Assembly: GCA_002344125.1 (NCBI GenBank)
Contig: DDTQ01000013.1
Location: forward strand, 1 to 63,232
DNA length: 63,232 bases
DNA from: Ignavibacteria bacterium UBA2360
GTDB taxonomy: Bacteria > Bacteroidota > Ignavibacteria > Tepidaquicellales > OLB5
Direction of reading: 5' to 3'
Within the stretch, counting starts at the first letter, position 1. Each line of letters starts with the position of its first letter. Position numbers and translations under genes: made by a program. Below, piece after piece: positions 1 through 7,958 of the stretch. The notes beneath the pieces were generated by a model that was not told the origin of the DNA, ran no database searches, and saw nothing but the letters and a program-made list of their open reading frames with translations.

Positions 1-135
1 GTAGGGAACCGTCGGCTGAATTGCATCTGTTTCTGTGCTGCCTGATGTCTTGGTTCCGAATGGATCTGACCATACGAGACCAAAGAAAAATACACCAATA
101 GCAAGAATGCTCAAATACGGAAATAATTTCTTCAT
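1..135 (-). CDS. N-terminal fragment of a membrane-anchored or secreted protein
   Basis: Partial gene running off the left edge; only the first 45 codons are visible. The ATG at 133-135 (complement) follows an AGAGGA purine stretch at a sensible distance. The product starts MKK and then has a hydrophobic run of about 18 residues, which fits a signal peptide or single membrane anchor, followed by a polar Ser/Thr-rich stretch (SDPFGTKTSG). No family can be named from so little sequence. The next gene downstream of its promoter side, at 386-1576, is on the same strand and has its own terminator at 336-362, so this gene probably has its own promoter in 136-335. Confidence 0.6.
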   Translation of the reverse strand, partial: MKKLFPYLSILAIGVFFFGLVWSDPFGTKTSGSTETDAIQPTVPY

Positions 136-335
136 TATTGTTTCCTCTTGGTTTTTTTATTGGAAAATATGTTAATTGATATTTGAATATGTATTATTTT
201 TTCTGAAATGTCAATATAAATATTCGAAAACTCTGGGATCTATACCTTTGTTTTGTTGTGTGTTTAAACACACGAAATCGACGTTAAAATTGATTGGTTC
301 TATAATTTCCAAAAACAGAATTCGTATAAATAAAA

Positions 336-362
336 AAGGCACTTTCAATCTGAAAGTGCCTT
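336..362 (-). terminator. Rho-independent terminator of the T9SS cargo gene
   Basis: A perfect 12-bp stem, AAGGCACTTTCA (336-347) with TGAAAGTGCCTT (351-362), closes a 3-nt loop. On the minus strand the hairpin is followed by a run of six T (complement of 332-337). It lies 24 bp past the stop codon of the gene at 386-1576. The remainder of 136-385 is AT-rich and holds nothing else recognisable. Confidence 0.85.
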
Positions 363-385
363 GAATCGATGTTGAATGAATAATT

Positions 386-1576
386 CTATTTTACTAAAAG
401 CATCTTCTTGGTTTCTTTGAAATTTCCAGAAGTCAATGTGTAAAAGTATATTCCGCTTGAAAGTTTAGAAGCGTCAAATGTTGCAGTATATGAACCTGCT
501 TTTTTGAATTCATCTGCTACCACAGAAACCTCACGTCCCAAAACATCCATCACAGATAGCCTGATATTACCGTCTTTTGGCAGATCAAATTTGAATGATG
601 TGCTTGGGTTAAATGGATTCGGGAAATTCTGGCTTAAAGAATAACCTGAAGGAACTTCAGTTCCATTGCTTGTGATCGCTGTAAGATCGCTGATCTCTAC
701 AACTATCACTCTGTCAGGTGTTCCCTGGGCGAGACTGATGATTACTCCTTTATTGGGAATTAATGTACTGCTGAAATCACATCCGCCATGAGCTAAACCT
801 GCTGTACCGCTGTTTGCAATTAACGGAATTGTCATGGTAATTGAATCTACTCTTACCGGTGGTAATGTCGCAATTCTCCATCTTACATATTTTACCTGGT
901 TCTGATTTGCAACTGTATTGTTTGCAATATCTGATGCAATGATCAAATATGGACCGTTAGGTGAAACATTATCATATGCAGCACCGTAGAACGCTCCAAC
1001 ATTATTTGCTACAGGAATATCTGAACCGGCAATAGCGACGCCAAGAGTATCGTAAGCTCTCATGAAACCGTTAAAGCTTGCTGTGCTTACCCAGAAAGCG
1101 TTCCTGCCGGAATCCCATGCTAAAGCTCTTGCCTGAATTCCGCTTGGCAAAGCAATTGAACCAACCTGTGCAAACGTAGCTGTATCCACTTTAAAGATAG
1201 CGTTTGTAACGCTTACTCCCCAAAGGTAACCTTTTGCGAATTCCATATCTCTGAATAAGCCTGAACCGCCTGTAACTGGTAAAGCCTGAATCAGTGACCA
1301 GTCAGGTCTTATTTTGTAAAAATTGTTTGTACTGAAATTGCTGACAACATAATAATTTCCTGTCCATTCAACGCCATAACCTGTAGCAACAGTTATTAAT
1401 GTATCAACATTGTGATTCCTTAATATTTCTCCAAATACCAGGCTTTCATCGTAGGTATTTGCTGAATTCTGATACAGCTCAGCATTGTTATAACTGACAG
1501 CATCGGTTGTTTGAGATACCAGTACACTTGTTACTGATAAGAAAACGAGAAGAGCAGCAATAAAGCTTTTTTTCAT
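386..1576 (-). CDS. Secreted protein with a T9SS type A sorting domain
   Basis: A 396-residue exported protein. Residues 1-21 form a signal peptide (MKK, hydrophobic core, then SQ). Residues ~50-300 look like repeating beta-strand blades with GTG/WVS-type motifs, resembling a beta-propeller, but no enzyme signature is visible. The last ~80 residues are a textbook Por secretion-system C-terminal sorting domain: the QNFPNPFNPST motif, a strand-rich middle, and the ending SGIYFYTLTSG then KKMLLVK. Family knowledge says such proteins cross the outer membrane by the type IX secretion system, where the C-terminal domain is removed; the sorting machinery is not in this window. ATG is preceded by AGAGGG. 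The function of the passenger domain is unknown. Confidence 0.85.
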   Translation of the reverse strand: MKKSFIAALLVFLSVTSVLVSQTTDAVSYNNAELYQNSANTYDESLVFGEILRNHNVDTLITVATGYGVEWTGNYYVVSNFSTNNFYKIRPDWSLIQALPVTGGSGLFRDMEFAKGYLWGVSVTNAIFKVDTATFAQVGSIALPSGIQARALAWDSGRNAFWVSTASFNGFMRAYDTLGVAIAGSDIPVANNVGAFYGAAYDNVSPNGPYLIIASDIANNTVANQNQVKYVRWRIATLPPVRVDSITMTIPLIANSGTAGLAHGGCDFSSTLIPNKGVIISLAQGTPDRVIVVEISDLTAITSNGTEVPSGYSLSQNFPNPFNPSTSFKFDLPKDGNIRLSVMDVLGREVSVVADEFKKAGSYTATFDASKLSSGIYFYTLTSGNFKETKKMLLVK

Positions 1577-1890
1577 CTTACCCTCTTTTTTAAAGTTATA
1601 AATAGTTAGTTAATTGGTAAAAATTGTAAATACGTGCATCCTTTAACTTTAAATTTAACACTTTTTATTCATATTTCAAGTCTATTTTTTTATTTTATTT
1701 TGGACTCTTTTTAGCTAAAAACGTAAACCGTAAAATGATCTTAGCCAATGGTAAATTTGGACTCGTCTCATGCAATGCGAAAATTCCCTTTTATCATATT
1801 CTAAAAATCCCTATATTTGAAATTCCATTTATTTCGATGTTTCCGGTTAAGAATTAATTAAATATATAATATATAGAGGGGATCATTCCT
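1577..1890. other. Divergent intergenic region between T9SS cargo and E1 genes
   Basis: 314 bp, very AT-rich, between two divergent genes, so it should hold both promoters. On the plus strand TATATTTG at 1812-1819 matches the Bacteroidota -7 box (TAnnTTTG), placing a start point about 60 nt before the E1 ATG. No strong -33 TTTG is seen at the usual distance. A purine-rich GAGGGG at ~1874 precedes the E1 ATG by about 10 nt. No ORF or repeat is evident. Confidence 0.4.
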
Positions 1891-4023
1891 ATGGCAGAGA
1901 AAATTGCTGCAGAAAAGAAATCAAAAGGCACTAATGGGGCTGTGAAAGAATCCAATGGAACAAAATCATCCAATGGTTCAAAAGAAAGTCTTGAGTATGA
2001 CTTTCACAAAGAAACTGTTAAGAACCATGGCTTGACCAATGAAGAAATGATACATGCTTATAAAGCAATGCTGCTCTCAAGGTTCACCGATGACAGAATA
2101 GACATGCTCATAAAACAGGGTAAAGCTACCTTCTTAATTTCCGGCTCCGGTCATGAAGCGATCCAGGTTGCATGTGCTATGGCCATGGAAGGCGGCAAGG
2201 ACTGGTTCTTTACATATTACAGAGATAATGCTATCGGCACCGCTCTTGGAATTACACCCATTGAAATTTTCAGACACATTATGGGCAAAGCCACCGATAC
2301 ATTCACCGGCGGGAGACAGATGCCCATGCATTTGGGCTCCAAAGAACTCAGAATGCCTACTGCATCCTCACCAACCGGCTCTCAGTACCTGCAGGCAGTT
2401 GGCGCGGCGTTAAGCTGCGTTTACCGTGGAACAGATGAAGTATCTTATGTTGGCGGCGGCGAAGGTTCAACCAGTGAGGGTGAATTCTTTGAAGCTATCA
2501 ACTGGGCGGCAAGAGAAAAACTCCCCACAATTTTCTGCATTCAGAATAACCGCTTTGCTATCTCAGTTCCAATTGAGCAGCAGACAGCAGGCGGCTCGGT
2601 TTATAAAGTTGTCCAGGGCTTTGAAGGCATTCACAAGTTCCACATTGATGGCACCGATTTCCTTGAAAGCTACGCTACAGCTAAAGAAGCTGTTAAGCTC
2701 GCAAGGAACGGCGAAGGTCCTTCATTCATCTACGCGGATGTTGTAAGGCTTCGCTCACACTCTGCTTCTGATTCACAGGATAAATACCGCTCAAAAGAAG
2801 CCATCGAAAAAGATACTTTAAAAGATCCTATTGCCAAGCTTGAAAAGGAACTTGTAAAAAGGGAAATTATGACAGCGGAAGAAATTGCCGCTACAAGAAA
2901 AGAATTGAATGACCTTGTAATCAAATCTGCTGAAGAAGCATATGCTGAACCGCTTCCGGATCCCGCTACTGTTGAAGATAATCTCTTCTGCCCGGATAGC
3001 GAACAGACCCCGATAAAATATGAAGCGTCTGAACCTTCCGGCGAGCCAATTGTTATGGTAGATGCCATTAACCACGCGCTCATGGAAGAAATGGAAAAAA
3101 ATCCGATGATGCTTGTTTACGGCGAAGATGTACAGGATGGCAAAGGCGGCGTATTTACAGCAACCAAAGGACTCTCAACAAAATTCGGCGTGAACCGCTG
3201 CTTCAATTCACCGCTGGCTGAAGCCTCTATTCTTGGAACAGCAGTTGGTGCCGCGTTAAGCGGATTAAAGCCGGTAGTAGAGATCCAGTTCGCAGATTAT
3301 ATATTCCCTGCAATGATGCAGATTAGAGATGAGCTCGTAATGTACCGTTACCGTTCAAATGGTGCGTTTGAGTGTCCCGTAACCATAAGGGTCGCAACCG
3401 GCGGATACATCGGCGGAGGACATTATCACTCGCAGAATATCGAAGCTATTTTCGCGAAATGTCCCGGATTGTATATTGCATACCCTTCAAATGCGGCTGA
3501 TGCAAAAGGATTGCTCAAAACAGCTTGTCAGCTTAAGGATCCTGTTATGTTCTTGGAGCATAAATTCCTCTACAGGCAGGGTTACGCTAAATCACCTGAA
3601 CCAAATGCTGATTATTACCTCCCGTTCGGCAAAGCCGCCGTTAAGAGAGAAGGTAACGATCTCACCATAGTAGCTTACGGTGCAATGGTTGAAAAAGCAT
3701 TGAAGACCGCCCGCGAAATGGAGAAAAAAGGTCACAGTATTGAAGTAATTGATATTAGAACTATCGTTCCTCTTGATACTGAAACAATACTTACATCAGT
3801 CAAGAAAACGGGCAAAGTGATCGTGTTCCATGAAGATACAAAGTTCATGGGTTTTGGAGCTGAAATAGCTTCGCAGATCGCAGAAGCGGCGTTTGAATAT
3901 CTTGATGCGCCGGTTAAACGTGTTGCCGGTCTGCACATCCACATTCCGTTCAGCCTCGAAAGTCACGCGCTTCCGCAGGATAGCTGGATCTTAAAAGCCG
4001 CAGAAGAAATGCTGGCTTACTAA
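1891..4023 (+). CDS. 2-oxoisovalerate/pyruvate dehydrogenase E1, fused alpha and beta subunits
   Basis: A 710-residue fusion of the two thiamine-diphosphate E1 subunits of a branched-chain 2-oxoacid (or pyruvate) dehydrogenase complex, which decarboxylates the 2-oxoacid and passes the acyl group to E2 lipoate. After a low-complexity N-terminus (1-35) the alpha half carries the ThDP motif GGGEGSTSEGEF near residue 188, ending with NN near 219. The beta half begins near residue 385 (MVDAINHALMEEM) and has the conserved GEDV, FNSPLAEASI and EIQFADYIFPA blocks, with the C-terminal transketolase domain at ~590-710. Fused E1 genes are common in Bacteroidota. No E2 or E3 gene is adjacent, so the gene is monocistronic with a terminator just downstream. 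Substrate preference between branched-chain acids and pyruvate cannot be decided from sequence alone. Confidence 0.88.
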   Translation: MAEKIAAEKKSKGTNGAVKESNGTKSSNGSKESLEYDFHKETVKNHGLTNEEMIHAYKAMLLSRFTDDRIDMLIKQGKATFLISGSGHEAIQVACAMAMEGGKDWFFTYYRDNAIGTALGITPIEIFRHIMGKATDTFTGGRQMPMHLGSKELRMPTASSPTGSQYLQAVGAALSCVYRGTDEVSYVGGGEGSTSEGEFFEAINWAAREKLPTIFCIQNNRFAISVPIEQQTAGGSVYKVVQGFEGIHKFHIDGTDFLESYATAKEAVKLARNGEGPSFIYADVVRLRSHSASDSQDKYRSKEAIEKDTLKDPIAKLEKELVKREIMTAEEIAATRKELNDLVIKSAEEAYAEPLPDPATVEDNLFCPDSEQTPIKYEASEPSGEPIVMVDAINHALMEEMEKNPMMLVYGEDVQDGKGGVFTATKGLSTKFGVNRCFNSPLAEASILGTAVGAALSGLKPVVEIQFADYIFPAMMQIRDELVMYRYRSNGAFECPVTIRVATGGYIGGGHYHSQNIEAIFAKCPGLYIAYPSNAADAKGLLKTACQLKDPVMFLEHKFLYRQGYAKSPEPNADYYLPFGKAAVKREGNDLTIVAYGAMVEKALKTAREMEKKGHSIEVIDIRTIVPLDTETILTSVKKTGKVIVFHEDTKFMGFGAEIASQIAEAAFEYLDAPVKRVAGLHIHIPFSLESHALPQDSWILKAAEEMLAY

Positions 4024-4061
4024 AGAAGTGGAATAGTAATATTGAAATAACGAATTAATAT

Positions 4062-4096
4062 AAAGCGGAAAGATAAATAACTTTCCGCTTTTTTAT
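4062..4096 (+). terminator. Rho-independent terminator of the E1 gene
   Basis: Stem AAAGCGGAAAG (4062-4072) pairs with CTTTCCGCTTT (4081-4091) around an 8-nt AT loop, followed by a T run. It lies about 40 bp after the E1 stop codon. Confidence 0.85.
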
Positions 4097-4115
4097 TAGT
4101 ATTATTAATGAACTA

Positions 4116-4129
4116 GGGGCTGCAGCCCC
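4116..4129. repeat. GC-rich palindrome GGGGCTGCAGCCCC
   Basis: A perfect 14-bp palindrome in an otherwise AT-rich 139-bp gap, 34 bp before the mutase ATG. It resembles the other short palindromes scattered through this window. It has no T-run, so it is not a typical terminator. Function unknown. Confidence 0.5.
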
Positions 4130-4162
4130 CTGTTAGAAATATAGATAGAGTTAAGTAATAAT

Positions 4163-5527
4163 ATGAAAGAACCAATAATATCAATTTCAGGGATCCGCGG
4201 AATATTCGGAGTATCATTAACCCCTGAAAATATCGTAAAATATGCGGCAGCGTTCGCGAAATATTCCAATCGTAAAAAAATTGTTATCGGCAGAGATGGC
4301 AGAATGGGCGGCGAGCTTGTTGAGAAGCTAATAGAAACCACTTTACTCTTTTGTGGCTGCCCGGTTGTTAACATTGGCATTGCGCCAACACCAACAATTT
4401 CTCTCGCAGTTGAAACGCTCAAAGCCGCCGGAGGAATTGCTGTAACCGCTTCGCATAACCCGCAGGAGTGGAACGGTATGAAGTTCATTAACAGTAAAGG
4501 AATTTTTCTTGATGCAGCCGAAAATGCGCGCCTGTGGAAATACTTTGATAACTCATCTGATTTCTTTGTATCAGCCGATAAGATCAAACAGATCGAATAC
4601 TACCCGGGATTTCTCGACTTCCATATTTCAAAAGTCCTTAATATCAGTTCACTCAATTTAAAAAAAATAAAGTCGAGGAAGTTTAAGGTTGTTGTTGATT
4701 GCGTTAACGCATCTGGCTCTAAGATTATACCGGAATTGCTGGAGCGGCTTGGATGCAGGGTCATAAAGATAGATTGTGATCCAAGTGGTATATTCACGCG
4801 CAAACCTGAACCGCTGCCTGAAAACTTAAAACGCACCTGCCGTGAAGTGAAAAAGAATAAAGCGGATATCGGTATTGTTATCGATCCCGATGCCGACAGG
4901 CTTGTTATCATTACTGAAAAAGGTGAACCGTTCGGTGAAGAGAACACTATCACAGCTGTTGTTCGCAATGTACTCTCAAAAGTGAAACAGGCTAAAAGGA
5001 TTGCAGCTATAAACCTTTCAACTTCGCGTTCAGTTGATGACGTTGTCAGCTCGCTAAGCGGAAAACTTTATAAGTCACCAGTGGGCGAAATAAATGTAAT
5101 CAAAAAAATGAAAGCTGTTAAGGCTGTTGTTGGGGGAGAAGGCAGCGGGGGAGTCATACTGCCCGAAGTGCATTATGGCAGAGATTCACTCGTGGGAACA
5201 GCTGTTATACTGAATGAAATTGCTGAGTTTGGGGGCAAAGTTTCGGAATATAAAGCTTCGCTGCCGCAATATTTCATTCGTAAATCCAAAATTCAGCTTG
5301 AAAATATTGACGCAGATTCAATTTTCCGGTTTCTTAAAAAGAAATACAGCGGCTGTAAACAAAATTTTGATGATGGCTTAAGACTTGATATGGATTGCGG
5401 ATGGGCAAATTTCAGGAAATCGAACACTGAGCCTATTATCAGGATAATCACCGAAGCCAAATCAATTAAAGAAGCTGAAGAAATGCAGAAACGTTTTAAC
5501 AGAGAAATAGCGGATTTTCTTAAATAG
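4163..5527 (+). CDS. Phosphoglucosamine mutase / phosphomannomutase (alpha-D-phosphohexomutase family)
   Basis: A 454-residue four-domain phosphohexomutase that moves a phosphate between C1 and C6 of a hexose or hexosamine phosphate in the cytoplasm. Visible hallmarks: the phosphoserine loop TASHNP with catalytic Ser97; the Mg-binding loop DPDADR at 241-246; the sugar-binding loop GGEGSGG; and the C-terminal phosphate-binding loop RKSNTEPIIRI. Length is normal for the family (440-470). The N-terminus SGIRGIFG is typical of GlmM-like and archaeal-type phosphomannomutases. Whether it makes glucosamine-1-phosphate for peptidoglycan and LPS or mannose-1-phosphate cannot be settled here. No operon partner is close. 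Confidence 0.85.
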   Translation: MKEPIISISGIRGIFGVSLTPENIVKYAAAFAKYSNRKKIVIGRDGRMGGELVEKLIETTLLFCGCPVVNIGIAPTPTISLAVETLKAAGGIAVTASHNPQEWNGMKFINSKGIFLDAAENARLWKYFDNSSDFFVSADKIKQIEYYPGFLDFHISKVLNISSLNLKKIKSRKFKVVVDCVNASGSKIIPELLERLGCRVIKIDCDPSGIFTRKPEPLPENLKRTCREVKKNKADIGIVIDPDADRLVIITEKGEPFGEENTITAVVRNVLSKVKQAKRIAAINLSTSRSVDDVVSSLSGKLYKSPVGEINVIKKMKAVKAVVGGEGSGGVILPEVHYGRDSLVGTAVILNEIAEFGGKVSEYKASLPQYFIRKSKIQLENIDADSIFRFLKKKYSGCKQNFDDGLRLDMDCGWANFRKSNTEPIIRIITEAKSIKEAEEMQKRFNREIADFLK

Positions 5528-5682
5528 CTGTAATATCAAAAACAGCTGACTTCATGCTATCGAAGAACATTTGAGTAGAGTTTAGTGGTTAACACGGCAT
5601 AAAATTATGCCAAACTCATAAATCCCTTTATTTTCTCAATTATTTTTCGCTAATTTGCCAATAACATAACAATATTTAATAT

Positions 5683-6732
5683 ATGTCAAAATTACTCGAA
5701 GTTAAGAACCTCAAAACATATTTCTACACAGATGATGGCGTTGCTAAAGCCGTTGATGATGTATCATTCGATCTTGATAGCGGTGAAACGCTTGGACTCG
5801 TAGGCGAGTCAGGCTGTGGAAAGAGCGTATCCGCGCTATCAATTATGCGGTTGATCCCGAATCCGCCAGGCAGAATTGTTGGCGGCGAGATTCTTTTTAA
5901 GGGTAAAGATCTTACCAAGTTTGACGATAAACAAATGCAGGAGCTCCGCGGCAACGATGTTGCTATGATCTTTCAGGAACCAATGACGTCGCTGAATCCT
6001 GTTTTCACATGCGGTGACCAAATAGATGAAGCCGTTATGCTTCACCAAAAAGTATCCAAGGATGAAGCTAAAAAGCGATCAATAGAAATGTTAAGGCTTG
6101 TCGGTATCCCTGCGCCCGAACAGAGGTATTCCGACTATCCGCATCAGCTTTCCGGCGGATTAAGGCAGAGGGTTATGATAGCAATGGCGCTTTCATGTAC
6201 ACCCGAAATTTTAATAGCAGATGAACCCACCACCGCGCTTGATGTAACAGTGCAGGCGCAGATCCTTGAGCTTATCAAAAAGCTGCAGGATGAGCTTGGT
6301 ATGGGCGTTATTATGATAACTCACGATCTTGGTGTTATCGCGGAAGTAACTAAGCGCGTTGCTGTTATGTACGCTTCTAAAGTAGCTGAATATTCAGTTT
6401 CAGATGAAATTTTTTACAACCCGAAGCATCCATATACTTTGGGATTATTGAGCTCAATACCAAAGCTCAACAAGGGCCGCGGAAGACTGGCAACCATCGA
6501 AGGTAATGTGCCGGCGGCTACAAACTATCCCGCAGGCTGTCATTTCTGTACCAGGTGCAAATATGTGGATAGCAAGCTATACACAACTGATAGCAAGTGC
6601 TGGAATATTGAGCCTGCTTTGGAACAGGTAAGCGGCACAAGCCATATGCATACAGTTGCATGCCATTACTGGAAGGAAATCGAGACCCGCAGAATTAAAG
6701 AGGGTGATAGAATTCCCGCCGAAATGACTTAA
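5683..6732 (+). CDS. Oligopeptide/dipeptide ABC transporter ATPase, OppD/DppD type
   Basis: A 349-residue nucleotide-binding subunit that powers peptide uptake. Walker A GESGCGKS is at 41-48, the Q-loop is in FQEPMTSLNP, the ABC signature LSGGLRQR is near 156, and Walker B with DEPTTALD is near 180. The C-terminal oligopeptide/dipeptide extension carries the usual cysteines (CHFCTRC, C, ACHYW). It is an orphan: no permease or binding protein is adjacent, and the OppF/DppF-like partner lies 34 kb away on the other strand (41073-42080). The start ATG gives the normal N-terminus (LLEVKNL). An approximate Bacteroidota -7 box (TAATTTG, 5651-5657) lies 26 bp upstream. Confidence 0.9.
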   Translation: MSKLLEVKNLKTYFYTDDGVAKAVDDVSFDLDSGETLGLVGESGCGKSVSALSIMRLIPNPPGRIVGGEILFKGKDLTKFDDKQMQELRGNDVAMIFQEPMTSLNPVFTCGDQIDEAVMLHQKVSKDEAKKRSIEMLRLVGIPAPEQRYSDYPHQLSGGLRQRVMIAMALSCTPEILIADEPTTALDVTVQAQILELIKKLQDELGMGVIMITHDLGVIAEVTKRVAVMYASKVAEYSVSDEIFYNPKHPYTLGLLSSIPKLNKGRGRLATIEGNVPAATNYPAGCHFCTRCKYVDSKLYTTDSKCWNIEPALEQVSGTSHMHTVACHYWKEIETRRIKEGDRIPAEMT

Positions 6733-6753
6733 GGTATTAAAAGATAAATTATT

Positions 6754-6951
6754 ATGCCAATTATAAAATTACCAAGAAAAAGACTATTAGCAATGGATAG
6801 AGAATCCATTACTGTTGATATGCCTGACAAGAGAATTTCGGAAAAAGGGCAGCTTAATTCTAAAATCCTAAAATCTTTAGAAGGAATATGGAAATCAAAA
6901 AAAAGTGATGGAGTCAGTTATCAAAAGAAAATAAGAGAAGAGTGGGGTTGA
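6754..6951 (+). CDS. Putative antitoxin paired with a PIN toxin (VapB-like position)
   Basis: A 65-residue, lysine-rich basic protein whose stop codon overlaps the start of the PIN-domain gene (6942). Size, order and overlap are those of the antitoxin in vapBC modules, where the antitoxin neutralises the toxin and represses the operon. Its sequence shows no clear AbrB, RHH or Phd signature that I can name: the N-terminus (MPIIKLPRKRL) could be a short strand and the C-terminus (KSDGVSYQKKIREEWG) is helical and could fill the toxin active-site cleft. The module is AT-richer than its neighbours, consistent with horizontal gain. The antitoxin call rests on context. Confidence 0.6.
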   Translation: MPIIKLPRKRLLAMDRESITVDMPDKRISEKGQLNSKILKSLEGIWKSKKSDGVSYQKKIREEWG

Positions 6952-7319
6952 CTTACCTTTACGACACAAATATTTTTATTGATTTTTTCTCAGGCCGCAG
7001 CAGAATTGATGAAATCTTCAGCTTTGATTTTATCAATCAAAATGATATTATAATCTCACAAATAAATAGAATTGAATTACTCTCTCATCCTAATATTTTA
7101 CCTGCGGAAGAAAAAATGTTTGAGTTTTTCCTGAATAGCTTTCGGATAATCAATATCAATACTGAAATCGAAAAATTAACAATTCAATTGAGACGGAAGT
7201 ATAAATTAAAACTCCCGGATGCTATTATTGCTTCGACTGCAATAAGTGAAAATGCAGAGATCGTTACCAGGGATCTGAAAGATTTTTCTAAAATTAAAGA
7301 ACTTAAACTCTACAAATGA
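6942..7319 (+). CDS. PIN-domain ribonuclease toxin (VapC family)
   Basis: A 125-residue PIN domain, a Mg-dependent endoribonuclease typical of VapC toxins that cleave tRNA or rRNA and arrest growth. The acidic quartet is visible: Asp8 (YLYDTN), Glu45 (INRIEL), Asp93 (LKLPDAIIAST) and Asp111 (TRDLKDF). It starts at GTG 6942, or at TTG two codons later, inside the end of the preceding gene, so the two are translationally coupled. Its own stop (7317-7319) overlaps the ATG of the next gene in an ATGA arrangement. All active-site residues are intact, so the toxin looks functional. Confidence 0.88.
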   Translation: MGLTYLYDTNIFIDFFSGRSRIDEIFSFDFINQNDIIISQINRIELLSHPNILPAEEKMFEFFLNSFRIININTEIEKLTIQLRRKYKLKLPDAIIASTAISENAEIVTRDLKDFSKIKELKLYK

Positions 7320-7600
7320 TAAACATCCCCAAACCGGGTAAAACCAAGCAGGAACTGCTTGCGAAGCTTGAGGTAATTAAAACAGAATACAGCAAGGATA
7401 TTGCTGAAAATGAAGTAAAAATTGCTAACATTACTGATGGCTTCAATATCAGAGCCGAAAAACAGGTTCTGTTTATGACATTCCACGTTGATGCGAATAT
7501 TATAGCCAAAGATGGCGGTTATGAAATCACCTGGGAATCAAACGCTCCGCAAAACAAAGTCAATGAAGCTATTGAGAAGGTAAAAGCACTCCTGCAATAG
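7316..7600 (+). CDS. Conserved-looking small protein of unknown function
   Basis: A 94-residue cytoplasmic protein, start overlapping the PIN toxin stop (ATGA). It has an N-terminal helix with a KTKQELLAKLEVIKTEY pattern, a two- or three-strand central segment (FNIRAEKQVLFMTFHVDANII) and a C-terminal helix (KVNEAIEKVKALLQ). No motif or catalytic residue stands out and I do not recognise the family; a remote likeness to the polyhydroxyalkanoate granule-associated fold is possible but unproven. The overlap could mean it belongs to the toxin operon, or that the module inserted upstream of it. A terminator follows at 7656. Confidence 0.6.
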   Translation: MINIPKPGKTKQELLAKLEVIKTEYSKDIAENEVKIANITDGFNIRAEKQVLFMTFHVDANIIAKDGGYEITWESNAPQNKVNEAIEKVKALLQ

Positions 7601-7655
7601 ATTTTGCGGGCTGAGTGCTGTGCCCGACTACGGCGCGGGAGTCAATGTCTTTTCT

Positions 7656-7689
7656 AAAGCGTCAGGTTAAACAACCTGCCGCTTTTTTT
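7656..7689 (+). terminator. Rho-independent terminator of the vap operon
   Basis: Stem AAAGCG plus CAGGTT (7656-7668) pairs with AACCTG plus CGCTTT around an AAAC loop with one internal mismatch, followed by seven T. It ends the plus-strand run that started at 6754. Confidence 0.8.
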
Positions 7690-7756
7690 GTTTTTTCAAC
7701 CCGCTTTTGCTGCACTGTCTAAGCCTATCAGTCACACATGGCGTTATAATTATCAC

Positions 7757-7780
7757 GTAGTCGAGTCTTTTTAGGACTCG
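7757..7780. repeat. Dispersed hairpin element, GTAGTCGA family, copy 1
   Basis: GTAGTCGAGTC, a T-rich loop and GGACTCG. Further copies lie at 11129, 11177 (inverted), 47621 (expanded) and 47773. The outer GTAGTCGA is constant while the inner arm pairs vary together (GAGTC/GACTC here), so pairing appears conserved. It lies in the 358-bp gap between the vap operon and korA (7601-7958), which otherwise holds only the terminator at 7656. Confidence 0.65.
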
Positions 7781-7958
7781 TTTTGGAGTGACCTTACATC
7801 TCATACAATCCCGTTTTTTATAATTTGAATTATCTGATAGATCATAATTTAATATGATTTTTATCGCTGCCGCCAAAACCAAACGCAAATCATTCTTTAT
7901 TCAAACAATCCTGAGTAATTTTGTAAAGCTGGTATTACACTATTATTATGGAATTACT

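Noticed and set aside
176..364. 62-codon plus-strand ORF
   Set aside because: Lies in AT-rich intergenic DNA and runs through the terminator hairpin at 336-362; no ribosome-binding site or domain.
7667..7888. 73-codon minus-strand ORF
   Set aside because: Overlaps the terminator at 7656-7689 and the GTAGTCGA hairpin; composition is not protein-like.
7854..7958. Upstream extension of korA
   Set aside because: 35 basic and hydrophobic residues outside the family; ATG 7959 gives the conserved N-terminus.
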